In this document: positions 9,690 through 20,060 of the stretch, piece after piece
How positions within the stretch are numbered: position 1 is the first letter of the stretch
Layout of the letters: every line of letters starts with the position of its first letter
Assembly: GCA_032358165.1 (NCBI GenBank)
Contig: JAALGY010000020.1
Coordinates: 1,116,001-1,180,000 of the forward strand
Length of the DNA: 64,000 nt
Source of the DNA: Diplosphaera chodatii
Lineage: Eukaryota; Chlorophyta; Trebouxiophyceae; Prasiolales; Stichococcaceae
Reading direction: 5' to 3'
Made by a program: the position numbers and the translations under genes
Notes under the pieces: generated by a model
Database searches by the model: none
Seen by the model: the letters and a program-made list of their open reading frames with translations, nothing else
What the model was told of the DNA's origin: nothing

Positions 9690-11320
9690 AAACAAACACG
9701 GGCCCGCGACCCACAGCAGCGGCCCCAGGCACACGCTCGCCGGCCCCACCAACAACGCCATCCTCCTCAGGACAACACCACCCCTGCCGTCGCCTCCAAG
9801 TACCGCCGCTGCTGGGAACAGCTCTGCGGCACCAACATCCGCAAGGCCGATGTCGCCGTCGCCTGGCGAGCCCTTCACTGCCAACTTCGCACACCATCCT
9901 TCCTCACCTACTGCCGCTATAAGCACGCCGCTGTCGACATGTCAGGTGACGCCCCCATGCAGAGGGCCTGCTGCCGCTGGCCGGCTTGCCGTACCCCGCT
10001 CGTCAACAACCCCGCCACCCTGCAGCCCACCACCGTCGCCAACACCACCCACGTCCTCCTCCACTGCCCGCTCACACGCCCTGCCCTCCAGTGGCTCTGC
10101 GACTTGTGGGCTGCCATCGACGGCGGCCACACACCCCCAACCACTCCTGACGTCATCATCGCCGGCGACCCCACTGCCTGGCACCCTGGCCGCCTGGACC
10201 TTGAGCTGTGGACCCGGCTTCGGGTCACCTACCTACAGAAGGCCTGGGACGCCCACTGTGCTGTCCACCATGGTGGCCCCACACCCTCATCTACATCTAT
10301 CGCCGCCGCCACCCTCCACTCCGCCGTCCAGTCGATGCGCACCGAGTTCACTGCCGCCTACACGTCCCCCACGGAGCTAGCACAGCAGTGCGACGCGCAC
10401 ATGACTGAGCTCAGCGAGGCCAACAAATTGACGACGACAACAACCCCATGACCGACTTCAAAAGGATCTGGGTCGCGAGCGGCCTCTGCAGCATGAACGG
10501 CCGAGACCTTGTCGTCCGCTGGACGGCCTCTCACCCAGTGCCGCTGCCAGCAATACGTCCACAGCCACAGCCATACTCACATCCACAGCCTCAGCGCCAA
10601 CCTCAGCCCCGGCCTGAGTCCCGCCCTGGACCCCCGCCGCAAACATCGCAGCAACCACCCCCAACGGCTGCCTCTGTAGCATGACAACACCTAGCAGCGG
10701 CCACCCGCGGAGCCCGCGCGGATGGGAGCACCTGCCTCAGAAGACCCTGGTGCCCGGTGTTGTGCATATCGGACAGCTTGCGGCGTCAGCCGCCAGCCCT
10801 CAGTTGTTTGCCAGCGCCGGCCCTCAGTCCCTTTGGGTTTGGTTGCTTTCACCAGCATGCAGGGCGCCTCGCGGCGTGTCCGGTCCCAGCGGGCCCAGAG
10901 CTCGGCGTACTTGTACGCAACCGGTCCCTGCATGTCTGCGCGGGGTTTTCTGGGTTTACCCGCGGGTGCCGTGGCACGTGGACAGACAGACGTTTTGACA
11001 TTTCTAGAGTGATAGACCCGCAGCGGTGCGACTTCGCCGCGAGTGCGTGGCATTGCTGCCGCCGCCGCTAGGTCCCCGCACTTGTACGACCATTAGGTAG
11101 CCTTCATCATCGGGACTATTGCCTTTCGCTGGTCTCATGGGCCCTGCATTCCCTTGTGGTTTCAGTGTCCTCCATCGACATATTTCGAACATGACGTTTT
11201 GATGACATACTCAGCCGCCCTCACGTTCACACGTGAGAAGCCGCATTGTGCCGCAGAGCCTTGTTCTTGAGCTTGGTTCTGGTCTAGACGCCCTTTGTAA
11301 AAAACAAACAAACAAACAAA
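9690..11320 (+). mobile_element. LINE-B element F (duplicate of C) with finger ORF
   Basis: Matches element C at an offset of 5262. The finger reading frame runs to 10451 and the body follows from about 10,680. The tail at about 11,298-11,320 runs directly into element G. Confidence 0.85.
9697..10451 (+). pseudogene. LINE-B ORF, C-terminal zinc-finger part, duplicate
   Basis: Same product as 4434-5189, with the THVLLHCPL finger and a stop TGA at 10449-10451. Upstream, the frame stays open into the inserted SINE, which is fortuitous. It has no endonuclease or RT and is not expected to be functional. Confidence 0.75.
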
Positions 11321-12522
11321 GAAAAACGGCTGCCTCCCCACCGCGCCTCCAACTGATCTGAAGCACTGTCTCGCACGACTACGGTAAATGCCCACACTCA
11401 CGCCGACGCACATCGCCTACACCCTCACACCTCACCTGCCAGCACCCGCCGTCATCTTCACCTTCACTTTCGGTCCCATCCTGGACTCCCACCGCCGCTC
11501 ACCTTCACCTCCACCCTCACACTCCACCTGTCAGCACCCGCCGCCGCCTTCACCTTCACTTCCGGTCCCATCCTGGACTCCCACCGCCGCTCACCTTCAC
11601 CTCCACCCTCACACTCCACCTGTCAGCACCCGCCGCCGCCTTCACCTTCACCTTCATCTTCAGTCCCATCCTGGACTCCCACCGCCACTCACCTTCACCT
11701 ACACCCTCCACACCTCGCCTACCAGCACCCGCCGTCGCCTTCACCTTCACCTCTGGTCCCATCTTGGACTCCCACCACCACTCACCCTCACCTATACACC
11801 CGTACCTCACCTGCCCAGTCCGCACTGGACCAAGATCAAGCACAAGAGCAAGAGCAAGACCAAGACTTCAGTAGCATGACAACACCTAGCAGCGGCCACC
11901 CGCGGAGCCCGCGCGGATGGGAGCACCTGCCTCAGAAGACCCTGGTGCCCGGTGTTGTGCATATCGGACAGCTTGCGGCGTCAGCCGCCAGCCCTCTGTT
12001 GTTTGCTAGCGCCGGCCCTCAGTCCCTTTGGGTTTGGTTGCTTTCACCAGCATGCAGGGCGCCTCGCGGCGTATCCGGTCCCAGCGGGCCCAGAGCTCGG
12101 CGTACTTGTACGCAACCGGTCCCTGCATGTCTGCGCGGGGTTTTCTGGGTTTACCCGCGGGTGCCGTGGCACGTGGACACACAGACGTTACGACATTTCT
12201 AGAGTGATAGACCCGCAGCGGTGCGACTTCGCCGCGAGTGCGTGGCATTGCTGCCGCCGCCGCTAGGTCCCCGCACTTGTACGACCATTAGGTAGCCTTC
12301 CTCATCGGGACTATTGCCTTTCGCTGGTCTCATGGGCCCTGCATTCCCTTGTGGTTTCAGTGTCCTCCATCGACATATTTCGAACATGACGTTTTGATGA
12401 CATACTCAGCCGCCCTCACGTTCACACGTGAGAAGCCGCATTGTGCCGCAGAGCCTTGTTCTTGAGCTTGGTTCTGGTCTGGACGCCCTTTGTAAAAAAC
12501 AAACAAACAAACAAACAAACCT
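11321..12522 (+). mobile_element. LINE-B element G, short VNTR, inserted ahead of LINE-A RT sequence
   Basis: It begins in the tail of element F and has the leader, about 4 VNTR units (11,412-11,800), the hexamer tract, the body and an (AAAC)n tail ending at about 12,522. The next base starts a LINE-A reverse-transcriptase fragment. The VNTR is much shorter than in A, D or I, so array length varies freely between copies. Confidence 0.85.
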
Positions 12523-12957
12523 TCACGCGGGTTTTGGCTGGTCGCCTGGGCGCGGCGCTCAGCAATGTGGTTGACCCGTAGCAGGCCGCCTTCCTGCCCC
12601 ACCGCAGCATCGGCGACAGCATCATCACCATGCAGCTGCTGCCGCGCTTGCTTGCGCGCGAGCGGCGATCAGCACTTGCTGTGCTGTGCGATTTTCGCAA
12701 AGCATATGACACTGTTGATCGCAGCTTCTTGATACAGGCACTCTGCCTGCTGGGCGCTGGGCCTTGCTTCCTGCGCATGCTGGTCAGGCTGCTGACCGGC
12801 CGCAGGTCACGGGCTCACGCCAATGGCTACCTCAGCCAGCCAGTCAGCTTTGCCGCAGGCGTGCCGCAGGGTTGCCCGCTGTCGCCGGCGCTGTACCTGG
12901 TCATCGGCCAGGCACTCAGCCGCTGGCTGTCGGCATGCGGCGTCGGCATCGCAGTGT
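12523..12957 (+). pseudogene. LINE-A reverse transcriptase fragment with nonsense codon
   Basis: The translation carries RT landmarks in order: RVLAGRLG, AFLPHRSIGDSI, the motif-A block LCDFRKAYDTVDR (first catalytic Asp) and the motif-B block GVPQGCPLSPALY. The frame is broken by TAG at 12579-12581, just before the QAAFLPHRS segment. The YADD-type motif C is missing because the sequence passes into a minus-strand SINE at 12,958. Upstream it is cut by element G. This is the only RT core seen in the window and probably belongs to LINE-A, because LINE-A 3' sequence follows the SINE. Confidence 0.85.
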
Positions 12958-13241
12958 GGATGGATAGCGGTAAGGGAAGTGCAAATAGCGATGGAAAAGG
13001 ACCTTTGACCGGAAGGCTGTTTGTGTATTGTTTGTTTGTTTGTTTGTTTGTTTTTTACAAAGCTGTTTGTGTATTGCATTTTTTCCACGACTTATATACA
13101 CAAACCATGGAGGGCAGATTGCCGAAGCAACCACTTGCATAGGGTGGGGTGGGTTGCTCCCACACGGAACTAGACCCGAAACTTCCGCCACCGCCAGGGA
13201 TCGAACCCGGTCCCTGAACGGTGTCCAATGAATGGGTGGAA
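12958..13241 (-). mobile_element. tRNA-derived SINE, minus orientation, with nested tail-only insertion
   Basis: Reverse complement of the SINE at 9447. The B-box complement gggatcgaaccc is at about 13,197-13,208. The hairpin arm near 13,016-13,076 is interrupted by 31 bp of LINE-B tail (13031-13061). It joins an RT fragment on the left and a LINE-A finger fragment on the right. No convincing TSD of its own was found, so the LINE-A stretch may have been deleted during or after insertion. Confidence 0.8.
13031..13061 (-). mobile_element. LINE-B tail-only insertion (31 bp) with 15-bp TSD
   Basis: The insert is the complement of tttgtaaaaaac followed by (AAAC)n, that is the last few body bases plus the tail. 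It is flanked by perfect 15-bp repeats gctgtttgtgtattg (13016-13030 and 13062-13076), and the uninterrupted SINE has one copy of that word. It is an extremely 5'-truncated target-primed insertion. Confidence 0.85.
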
Positions 13242-13367
13242 ACAGGGAGGTGGCAGCGTCTGCCGCGGGCAGAGCGGCTGTGTCAGCGATAGCTGCCTCA
13301 TCATCCACCATTGGATGATGAGGCACACATGGTCTGGGGTTGTCCAGCTCTAGTAGATCAGAGGGTG
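13242..13367 (+). pseudogene. LINE-A finger fragment with a foldback
   Basis: LINE-A finger sequence starting ggtggaaacagggaggtgg. The usual ggtgtagctgcggcgtgg stretch is replaced, so that 13295-13307 and 13312-13324 form a perfect 13-bp inverted repeat with a 4-base loop. The fragment ends at the TSD of the 424-bp insert. Confidence 0.75.
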
Positions 13368-13791
13368 ATTAGACTGCAGCGTTTGGACTGGATTGAGCTT
13401 TCCTGCGCTTGGCCAGCAGTACCTGCGCGCTGGCTGTGACGCCTCATCAGGCACATTGCTCGCGGTCAGCATCATGCGCTATGGGGGCTGCCCACTTGCT
13501 ACCTAGCCCTTTCCATTTGGACAACTTGCAGCCCGCATGGGCGTTGGTCTGCCCTCGTGGCACATGCTTTTCCACTTCCAAAACAAACAAACAAACAAGT
13601 GCTTTTCCACCAGCCAGACGCATTGCTTGCGTCCATTCAGTTGTTTCCCCGTGTGTACGGCGCATTCGTGTGTTCGGGCACATCCAGGGCAGATTGGCCT
13701 GCAGTCTAGATTGGTGCTCCACAGTTCTTGGTTGCCAGCATTGACTTGTTGTGTGACCAGTGGAGTATATGGGATGTAACCACCTCAATCA
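13368..13791. mobile_element. unrecognised 424-bp insertion with 16-bp TSD
   Basis: A block unrelated to either LINE or to the SINE interrupts LINE-A. It is flanked by a perfect 16-bp repeat agtagatcagagggtg (13352-13367 and 13792-13807), a word found once in intact LINE-A copies. The right end reads gggatgtaaccacctcaatca. No long ORF, terminal inverted repeat or B-box was recognised. The long TSD favours target-primed insertion of a non-autonomous retroelement or a processed transcript. A smaller tail-only insertion lies inside it at 13576-13599. Its orientation is unknown. Confidence 0.7.
13576..13599 (+). mobile_element. (AAAC)n tail-only insertion with 11-bp TSD
   Basis: The 24-bp insert ttcc plus AAAC repeats is flanked by tgcttttccac (13565-13575 and 13600-13610). 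The first four bases do not match the LINE-B body end and may be untemplated. Confidence 0.7.
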
Positions 13792-13807
13792 AGTAGATCA
13801 GAGGGTG

Positions 13808-14093
13808 CAGCTTTCTGAGCTGTTTCAGGACAGCGACATCACCACAGTGGCGGACTTTATGCAGCAAGATGCCGGGCAACTGGCAGCCTTTTTGCGGGGT
13901 TGTCATGATCATTGTGCAGAGTTGGAGGGGTGTACATCCAACCGGGATTGAGTGGAACCATCCTGTCAGCGGGGAGTGAACGGTTTCGGACACGACTCGT
14001 TGTGCATGTTGCTCTGGGTTATTCCGCCAGAGCCTGTGGCTAGGCCAAAATGGCCCACCACCGGTATGTATTCAATGTCAATGTCAATGTCAC
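13808..14093 (+). pseudogene. LINE-A 3' end with expanded tail
   Basis: It encodes the last ~50 LINE-A codons to the SNRD stop at about 13,951, then the 3' UTR. The tail here shows several tcaatg units (attcaatgtcaatgtcaatgtc) and gives the clearest view of the LINE-A 3' repeat. Confidence 0.85.
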
Positions 14094-15078
14094 GGCCACC
14101 ACAACCCCCAGCGTGGGAAGTGTGCCTGCGTGCGGCTGGTGTCTGGCTCCCGCCGTACCACCCGCCGCCCCCGCACTCGTCTGATGCCCCAGGCACAGGA
14201 CCTCCTCCGTCAATCGACGTCTCGGAGCAGTGGGAGGTTGACTCCGCCCACCGCTTCGTGCGCCGCCAGGGCGATGATCGACTCTACCGCGTGCGCTTCG
14301 ACCACACCCTCGCTGCCCATGACGACGCTGCCTCACTCCTCGACACCCAGCCCCCCTGGCAACCCTGCCATCTCGTCATGTGGTCACCTCCCGCACACCG
14401 CGCGGCTGCTGGCGCAGCGCCATCGGCCGACGGGAACGACAGTGACGTGCCCGCTCACAAGAAGATGGATCGCCCCTACTTCCTTGCCGAGCTCGCCGAT
14501 TTGACCATCGTCCCCGACATCTACGGCTACAGCGAAGAAGACCGCAACCTCATGGAGTACGAGGTCTCCCTTGGAACGGCACACCTCCTGGAGTCGGAGC
14601 TTCTCCAGCAAGGCCGCATCACCTTGGCCACCACGCAGCCCACAGCCATCCCTCGTTGGTTCGCCCCAGGCTACGCCCGCGTCGAGGTCGCCGAGCATGC
14701 CGTCATCACCGAGGCCCAGCAGCACCGCACGGCTCAGCGGGACTACATCGACCACCCAGACTGGGTTACACGCACCTCCCCGCAGGCACCACTGGCGATA
14801 ACAGCAGCTGCTGCACCCCACTCCACTTCTCCGACGCCCACTCAGCCGACTCAGCCGGACTCCCCACCCCCTGCCGACCAGCCCACAACTAGTTCCTCAC
14901 GCCCTGACTCGCCCTCGCCAACAGCAGCTCCACACCGTCTCCCATGCTTCGTCGCCATCACACGCCCCAACCAAGCGTGCACGCTATGGCGACACGGGCC
15001 CGCCGTCGCCACCCGCCGTCGCCTTCACCGTCACCTTCTGCCGGTTCTGGAATCGGCTGGTCGCGATGCCGGACACAC
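14094..15078 (+). pseudogene. unknown coding-like block between inverted LINE-A tails
   Basis: About 320 codons are open in one + frame. Coding quality is highest at 14,220-14,810: EQWEVDSAHRFVRRQGDDR, then LYRVRFDHTL, later MDRPYFLAELADLTIVPDIY and EEDRNLMEYEVSLGTAHLLE. The remainder is Pro/Ser/Thr-rich. There is no real start codon, because the frame enters from the adjacent LINE-A UTR. The WEV...R...YRVRF pattern is faintly like a chromodomain, as found in some retroelement proteins, but this is weak. LINE-A 3' tails point outward-in from both sides. It is best read as a captured fragment of another element or host gene. Confidence 0.4.
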
Positions 15079-15356
15079 ATTGACATTGACATTGATTACA
15101 TACTGGTGGTGGGCCATTTTGGCCTAGCCACAGGCTCTGGCGGAATAACCCAGAGCAACATGCACAACGAGTCGTGTCCGAAACCGTTCACTCCCCGCTG
15201 ACAGAATGGGTCCACTCAATCCCGGTTGGATGTACACCCCTCCAACTCTGCACAATGATCATGACAAACACGCAAAAAGGCTGCCAGTTGCCCGGCATCC
15301 TGCTGCATAAAGTCCGCCACTGAGGTGATGTCGCTGTCCTGAAACAGCTCAGAATG
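15079..15356 (-). pseudogene. LINE-A 3' fragment, minus orientation
   Basis: Complement of the LINE-A tail, 3' UTR and last codons, from cattgacattgacattgatt to the hselfq coding region. It is joined at about 15,356 to a plus-strand LINE-A copy. Confidence 0.85.
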
Positions 15357-16067
15357 CTAACACACGCCTCACCAAGCAGGCATTCCTGGAGAACTGTGCT
15401 CTGGCCACCCGGCCGGGGCGCAGCAAGACCAGCTCAGCATGCTGGGCTGCCCAGGTGTGCTCGTTCCTGCACTTCATGTCACCCATCGTTGACGGCGTGC
15501 CGCAGCGCATTGACACTTCGGTTGTCAGTGCACACCTGCAGCGCCGCACATTCGATGCTGTGAATGGCAGCGACTTGCGCAAAGTGCGTGAGTGGCTGGG
15601 AGTCAGGGGCCCTGTCAACGGTGACAACTACCAGCTGGCCGGCTACTTGCAGGCAGTCGCCTCCAAGACCGGTCGTCGGCGGTTAGCACAGTTTCGGATG
15701 GGCAGTCACATGCTGGGGGTGGAGACAGGGAGGTGGCAGCGTCTGCCGCGGGCAGAGCGGCTGTGTCAGCGGTGTAGCTGCGGCGTGGTGGATGATGAGG
15801 CGCACATGGTCTGGGGGTGTCCAGCTCTAGTAGATCAGAGGGTGCAGCATTCTGAGCTGTTTCAGGACAGCGACATCACCTCAGTGGCGGACTTTATGCA
15901 GCAGGGTGCCGGGCAACTGGCAGCCTTTTTGCGGGTTTGTCATGATCATTGTGCAGAGTTGGAGGGGTGTACATCCAACCGGGATTGAGTGGAACCATTC
16001 TGTCAGCGGGGAGTGAACGGTTTCGGCCACGACTCGTTGTGCATGTTGCTCTGGGTTATTCCGCCAG
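15357..16067 (+). pseudogene. LINE-A C-terminal region, plus orientation
   Basis: An open frame to the stop at 15986-15988 encodes a linker (LTKQAFLENCALATRPGRSK), CSFLHFMSPIVDGVPQRID and the finger LCQRCSCGVVDDEAH...GCPALV (C-x2-C...H-x4-C). Its N-terminal residues differ from those at the same point in the copy at 21,27x, which shows where that copy has lost its RT. The 3' UTR is cut at ttattccgccag by element H. Confidence 0.85.
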
Positions 16068-16826
16068 TTTGTTTGTTTGTTTGTTTTTAACAAAGGGCGT
16101 CCAGACCAGAACCAAGCTCAAGAACAAGGCTCTGCGGCACAATGCGGCTTCTCACGTGTGAACGTGAGGGCGGCTGAGTATGTCATCAAAACGTCATGTT
16201 CGAAATATGTCGATGGAGGACACTGAAACCACAAGGGAATGCAGGGCCCATGAGACCAGCGAAAGGCAATAGTCCCGATGAGGAAGGCTACCTAATGGCC
16301 GTACAAGTGCGGGGACCTAGCGGCGGCGGCAGCAATGCCACGCACTCGCGGCGAAGTCGCACCGCTGCGGGTCTATCACTCTAGAAATGTCAAAACGTCT
16401 GTCTGTCCACGTGCCACGGCACCCGCGGGTAAACCCAGAAAACCCCGCGCAGACATGCAGGGACCGGTTGCGTACAAGTACGCCGAGCTCTGGGCCCGCT
16501 GGGACCGGATACGCCGCGAGGCGCCCTGCATGCTGGTGAAAGCAACCAAACCCAGAGGGACTGAGGGCTGGCGCTGGCAAACAACAGAGGGCTGGCGGCT
16601 GACGCCGCAAGCTGTCCGATATGCACAACACCGGGCACCAGGGTCTTCTGAGGCAGGTGCTCCCATCCGCGCGGGCTCCGCGGGTGGCCGCTGCTAGGTG
16701 TTGTCATGCTACTAAGGTCTTGGTCTTGCTCTTGCTCTTGTTCTTGATCTTGGCCCAGTGCTGACAGGGCAGATGAGGTACGCGTATATAGGTGAGGTTG
16801 AATGGTGGTGGGAGTCCAGGATGGGA
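16068..16826 (-). mobile_element. LINE-B element H, minus orientation
   Basis: Complementary (GTTT)n tail at 16,068-16,088, body complement, hexamer tract, and part of the last VNTR unit ending ccaggatgggata. It then joins a LINE-A tail exactly as element B does, so B and H share one source junction. Confidence 0.85.
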
Positions 16827-16889
16827 TAGACATTTGACATTGATTACATACTGGTGGTGGGCCATTTTGGCCTAGCCACAGGCTCTGGC
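16827..16889 (-). repeat. LINE-A 3'-UTR sliver
   Basis: About 60 bp of LINE-A 3' UTR complement (attacatactggtggtggg to ccacaggctctgg) between elements H and I. Confidence 0.8.
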
Positions 16890-18545
16890 TACACCCTCAC
16901 ACCTCACCTGCCAGCACCCGCCGTCGCCTTCACCTTCACCTTCGGTCCCATCCTGGACTCCCACCGCCGCTCACCGTCACCTACACCCTCACACCTCACC
17001 TGTCAGCACCCGCCGTCGCCTTCACCTTCACTTTTGGTCCCATCCTGGACTCCCACCGCCGCTCACCTTCACCTCCACCCTCACACTCCACCTGTCAGCA
17101 CCCGCCGCCGCCTTCACCTTCACCTCCAGTCCCATTCTGGGCTCCCACCGCCACTCACCTTCATCTACACCCTCACACCTCACCTGCCAGCACCCGCCGT
17201 GGCCCTCACCTTCACCTTCTATCCCATCTTGGACTCCCACCGCCACTCACCTTCACCTACACCCTCACACCTCACCTGTCAGCACCCGCCGCCGCCTTCA
17301 CTTTCACCTTCAGTCCCATCCTGGACTCCCACCGCCACTCACCTTCGCCTACATCCTCACACCTCACCTGCCAGCACCCGCCGTCGCCTTCACCTTCACC
17401 TTCGGTCCCATTCTGGACTCCCACCGCCGCTCGCCTTCGCCTACACCCCCACACCTCACCTGCCAGCACCCGTCGTCGCCATCACCTTCACCTTCGGTCC
17501 CATACCAGACTCCCACCGCCGCTCACCTTCACCTACACCCCCACACCTCACCTGCCAGCGCCCGCCATCGCCTTCACCTTCACTTTCGGTCCCATCCTGG
17601 ACTCCCACCGCCACTCACCTTCGCCTACACCCTCACACCTCACCTGCCAGCACCCGCCGTCGCCTTCACCTTCACTTTCGGTCCCATCCTGGACTCCAAC
17701 CGCCGCTCACCTTCGCCTACACCCTCCACACCTCACCTGCCAGCACCCGCCGTCGCCTTCACCTTCACTTTCGGTCCCGTCCTGGACTCCCACCGCCGCT
17801 CACCTTCGCCTACACCCTCACACCTCACCTGCCAGCACCCGCCGTCGCCTTCCCCTTCACCTTCGGCCCCATCCTGGACTCCCACCGCCGCTCACCGTCA
17901 CCTACACCCTCACACCTCATCTGCCAGCACCCGCCGTCGCCTTCACCTTCACTTTCGGTCCCATACCGGACTGCCACCGCCGTTCACCTTCACCTACACC
18001 CTCACACCTCACCTGCCAACACCCGCCGTCGCCTTCACCTTCACTTTCGGTCCCGTCCTGGACTCCCACCGCCGCTCACCTTCGCCTACACCCTCACACC
18101 TCACCTGCCAGCACCCGCCGTCGCCTTCACCTTCACTTTCGGTCCCATTCTGGACTCCCACCAACACTCACCTTCGCCTACACCCTCACACCTCACCTGC
18201 CAGCACCCGCCGTCGCCTTCACCTTCACTTTCGGTCCCATCCTGGACTCCCACCGCCGCTCACCTTCGCCTACACCCTCACACCTCACCTGCCAGCACCC
18301 GCCGCCGCCTTCACCTTCGCCTTCGGTCCCATCCTGGACCCCCGCCGCCACTCACCCTCACCTACACCCTCACACCTCACCTGCCAGCACCCGCCGTCGC
18401 CCTCACCTTCACCTTCGGTCCCATCTTGGACTCCCACCACCACTCACCTTCACCTACACCCCCGCACCTCGCTTGCGAGCCCGCCGTCGCCTTCACCTTC
18501 ACTCTCAGTCCCATCCTGGACTCCCACCACCATTCAACCTCACCT
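16890..18545 (+). repeat. 92-bp minisatellite of element I
   Basis: About 18 copies of the 92-bp unit with more substitutions than the other arrays (for example catcttggactcc and cataccggactgcc variants). It is open in several frames, and this is not a gene. Confidence 0.95.
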
Positions 18546-19273
18546 ATACGCCCGTACCTCATCTGCCCAGTCAGCACTGGGCCAAGATCAAGAACAAGAG
18601 CAAGAGCAAGACCAAGACCTTAGTAGCATGACAACACCTAGCAGCGGCCACCCGCGGAGCCCGCGCGGATGGGAGCACCTGCCTCAGAAGACCCTGGTGC
18701 CCGGTGTTGTGCATATCGGACAGCTTGCGGCGTCAGCCGCCAGCCCTCTGTTGTTTGCCAGCGCCAGCCCTCAGTCCCTTTGGGTTTGGTTGCTTTCACC
18801 AGCATGCAGGGCGCCTCGCGGCGTATCCGGTCCCAGCGGGCCCAGAGCTCGGCGTACTTGTACGCAACCGGTCCCTGCATGTCTGCGCGGGGTTTTCTGG
18901 GTTTACCCGCGGGTGCCGTGGCACGTGGACAGACAGACGTTTTGACATTTCTAGAGTGATAGACCCGCAGCGGTGCGACTTCGCCGCGAGTGCGTGGCAT
19001 TGCTGCCGCCGCCGCTAGGTCCCCGCACTTGTACGGCCATTAGGTAGCCTTCCTCATCGGGACTATTGCCTTTCGCTGGTCTCATGGGCCCTGCATTCCC
19101 TTGTGGCTTCAGTGTCCTCCATCGACATATTTCGAACATGACGTTTTGATGACATACTCAGCCGCCCTCACGTTCACACGTGAGAAGCCGCATTGTGCCG
19201 CAGAGCCTTGTTCTTGAGCTTGGTTCTGGTCTGGACGCCCTTTGTAAAAAACAAACAAACAAACAAACAAACA
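16890..19273 (+). mobile_element. LINE-B element I: long VNTR, body, tail
   Basis: About 18 VNTR units (16,890-18,545), more diverged from one another than in A and D, then the gatcaagaacaagag tract, the body and an (AAAC)n tail at about 19,247-19,273. The tail passes directly into VNTR sequence of element J. Confidence 0.85.
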
Positions 19274-20060
19274 CCTCATTTGCCGGCACCCGCCGTCGCC
19301 ATCACCTTCACTTTCGGTCCCATACCGGACTCCCACCGCCGCTCACCCTCACCTACACCCTCACACCTCACCTGCCAACACCCGCCGTCGCCATCACTTT
19401 CACCTTCGGTCCCATACCGGACTCCCACCGCCCCTCACCCTCACCTACACCCTCACACCTCACCTGCCAACACCCGCCGTCGCCATCACCTTCACCTTCG
19501 GTCCCATCCTGGACTCCCACCGCCCCTCACCTTCACCTACGCCCTCACACCTCACCTGCCCGCGCCCGCCGTCGCCATCACCTTCACTTTCGGTCCTATC
19601 CTGGACTCCCACCGCCCAGGGGTGGGCCTTCCCCGCACTTCCCCGCCTTCCCCGCACTTGCGGTGTTTCAGTTTTTGAGAGTGTGGCACCGCAGCGTCGG
19701 GACGCAGCGGCACAGCTGCGCAGGAGCCAGCACCATGCAGCCCAGGACGCAGCTCCGGTGGCGAACGCACGCCGCGCAGCCGCAGATGCTATGCAATTTG
19801 CACAGCATCACCTCGCGCCGCGCCGGCAGCGGCGGCCAAGCGCTCTTGGCCCTCACCCTGCTGTTGCTCCCCTTGGCATTGCATAACGCTTTGCTGTGCT
19901 GCCTGTTGAGCCCACTTCTCACACATCACCTGGTGGCCCCACTTTGGCTGAGGGAACATCACCCTCTCCAGCAAAGGCGCCAGCCACCCCCAAACCCACC
20001 CCCAACCGTGTCTGCTAGGGGTGTTGGGGCCGGGCTGCGCCCGGCGCAATCCGGTCCCCT

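Larger units (their letters stand above)
6312..11573. repeat. right copy of the ~5.2-kb tandem duplication
   Basis: Near-identical to 1141-6311, covering most of element D, a LINE-A 3' end, element E, a SINE, element F and the first part of element G. After about 11,575 the VNTR variants no longer match the left copy. Differences seen by eye are few: SINE presence or absence, one VNTR unit, the tail A-run length and a few substitutions. The duplication is therefore recent. Confidence 0.9.

Noticed and set aside
16335..16697. A 120-codon frame repeated in most LINE-B bodies (antisense to the element)
   Set aside because: It persists because the copies are very young. It is shortened by stops in the copies at 12006-12248 and 22410-22640, and the old copy near 25,300 has indels. 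No domain is recognisable.
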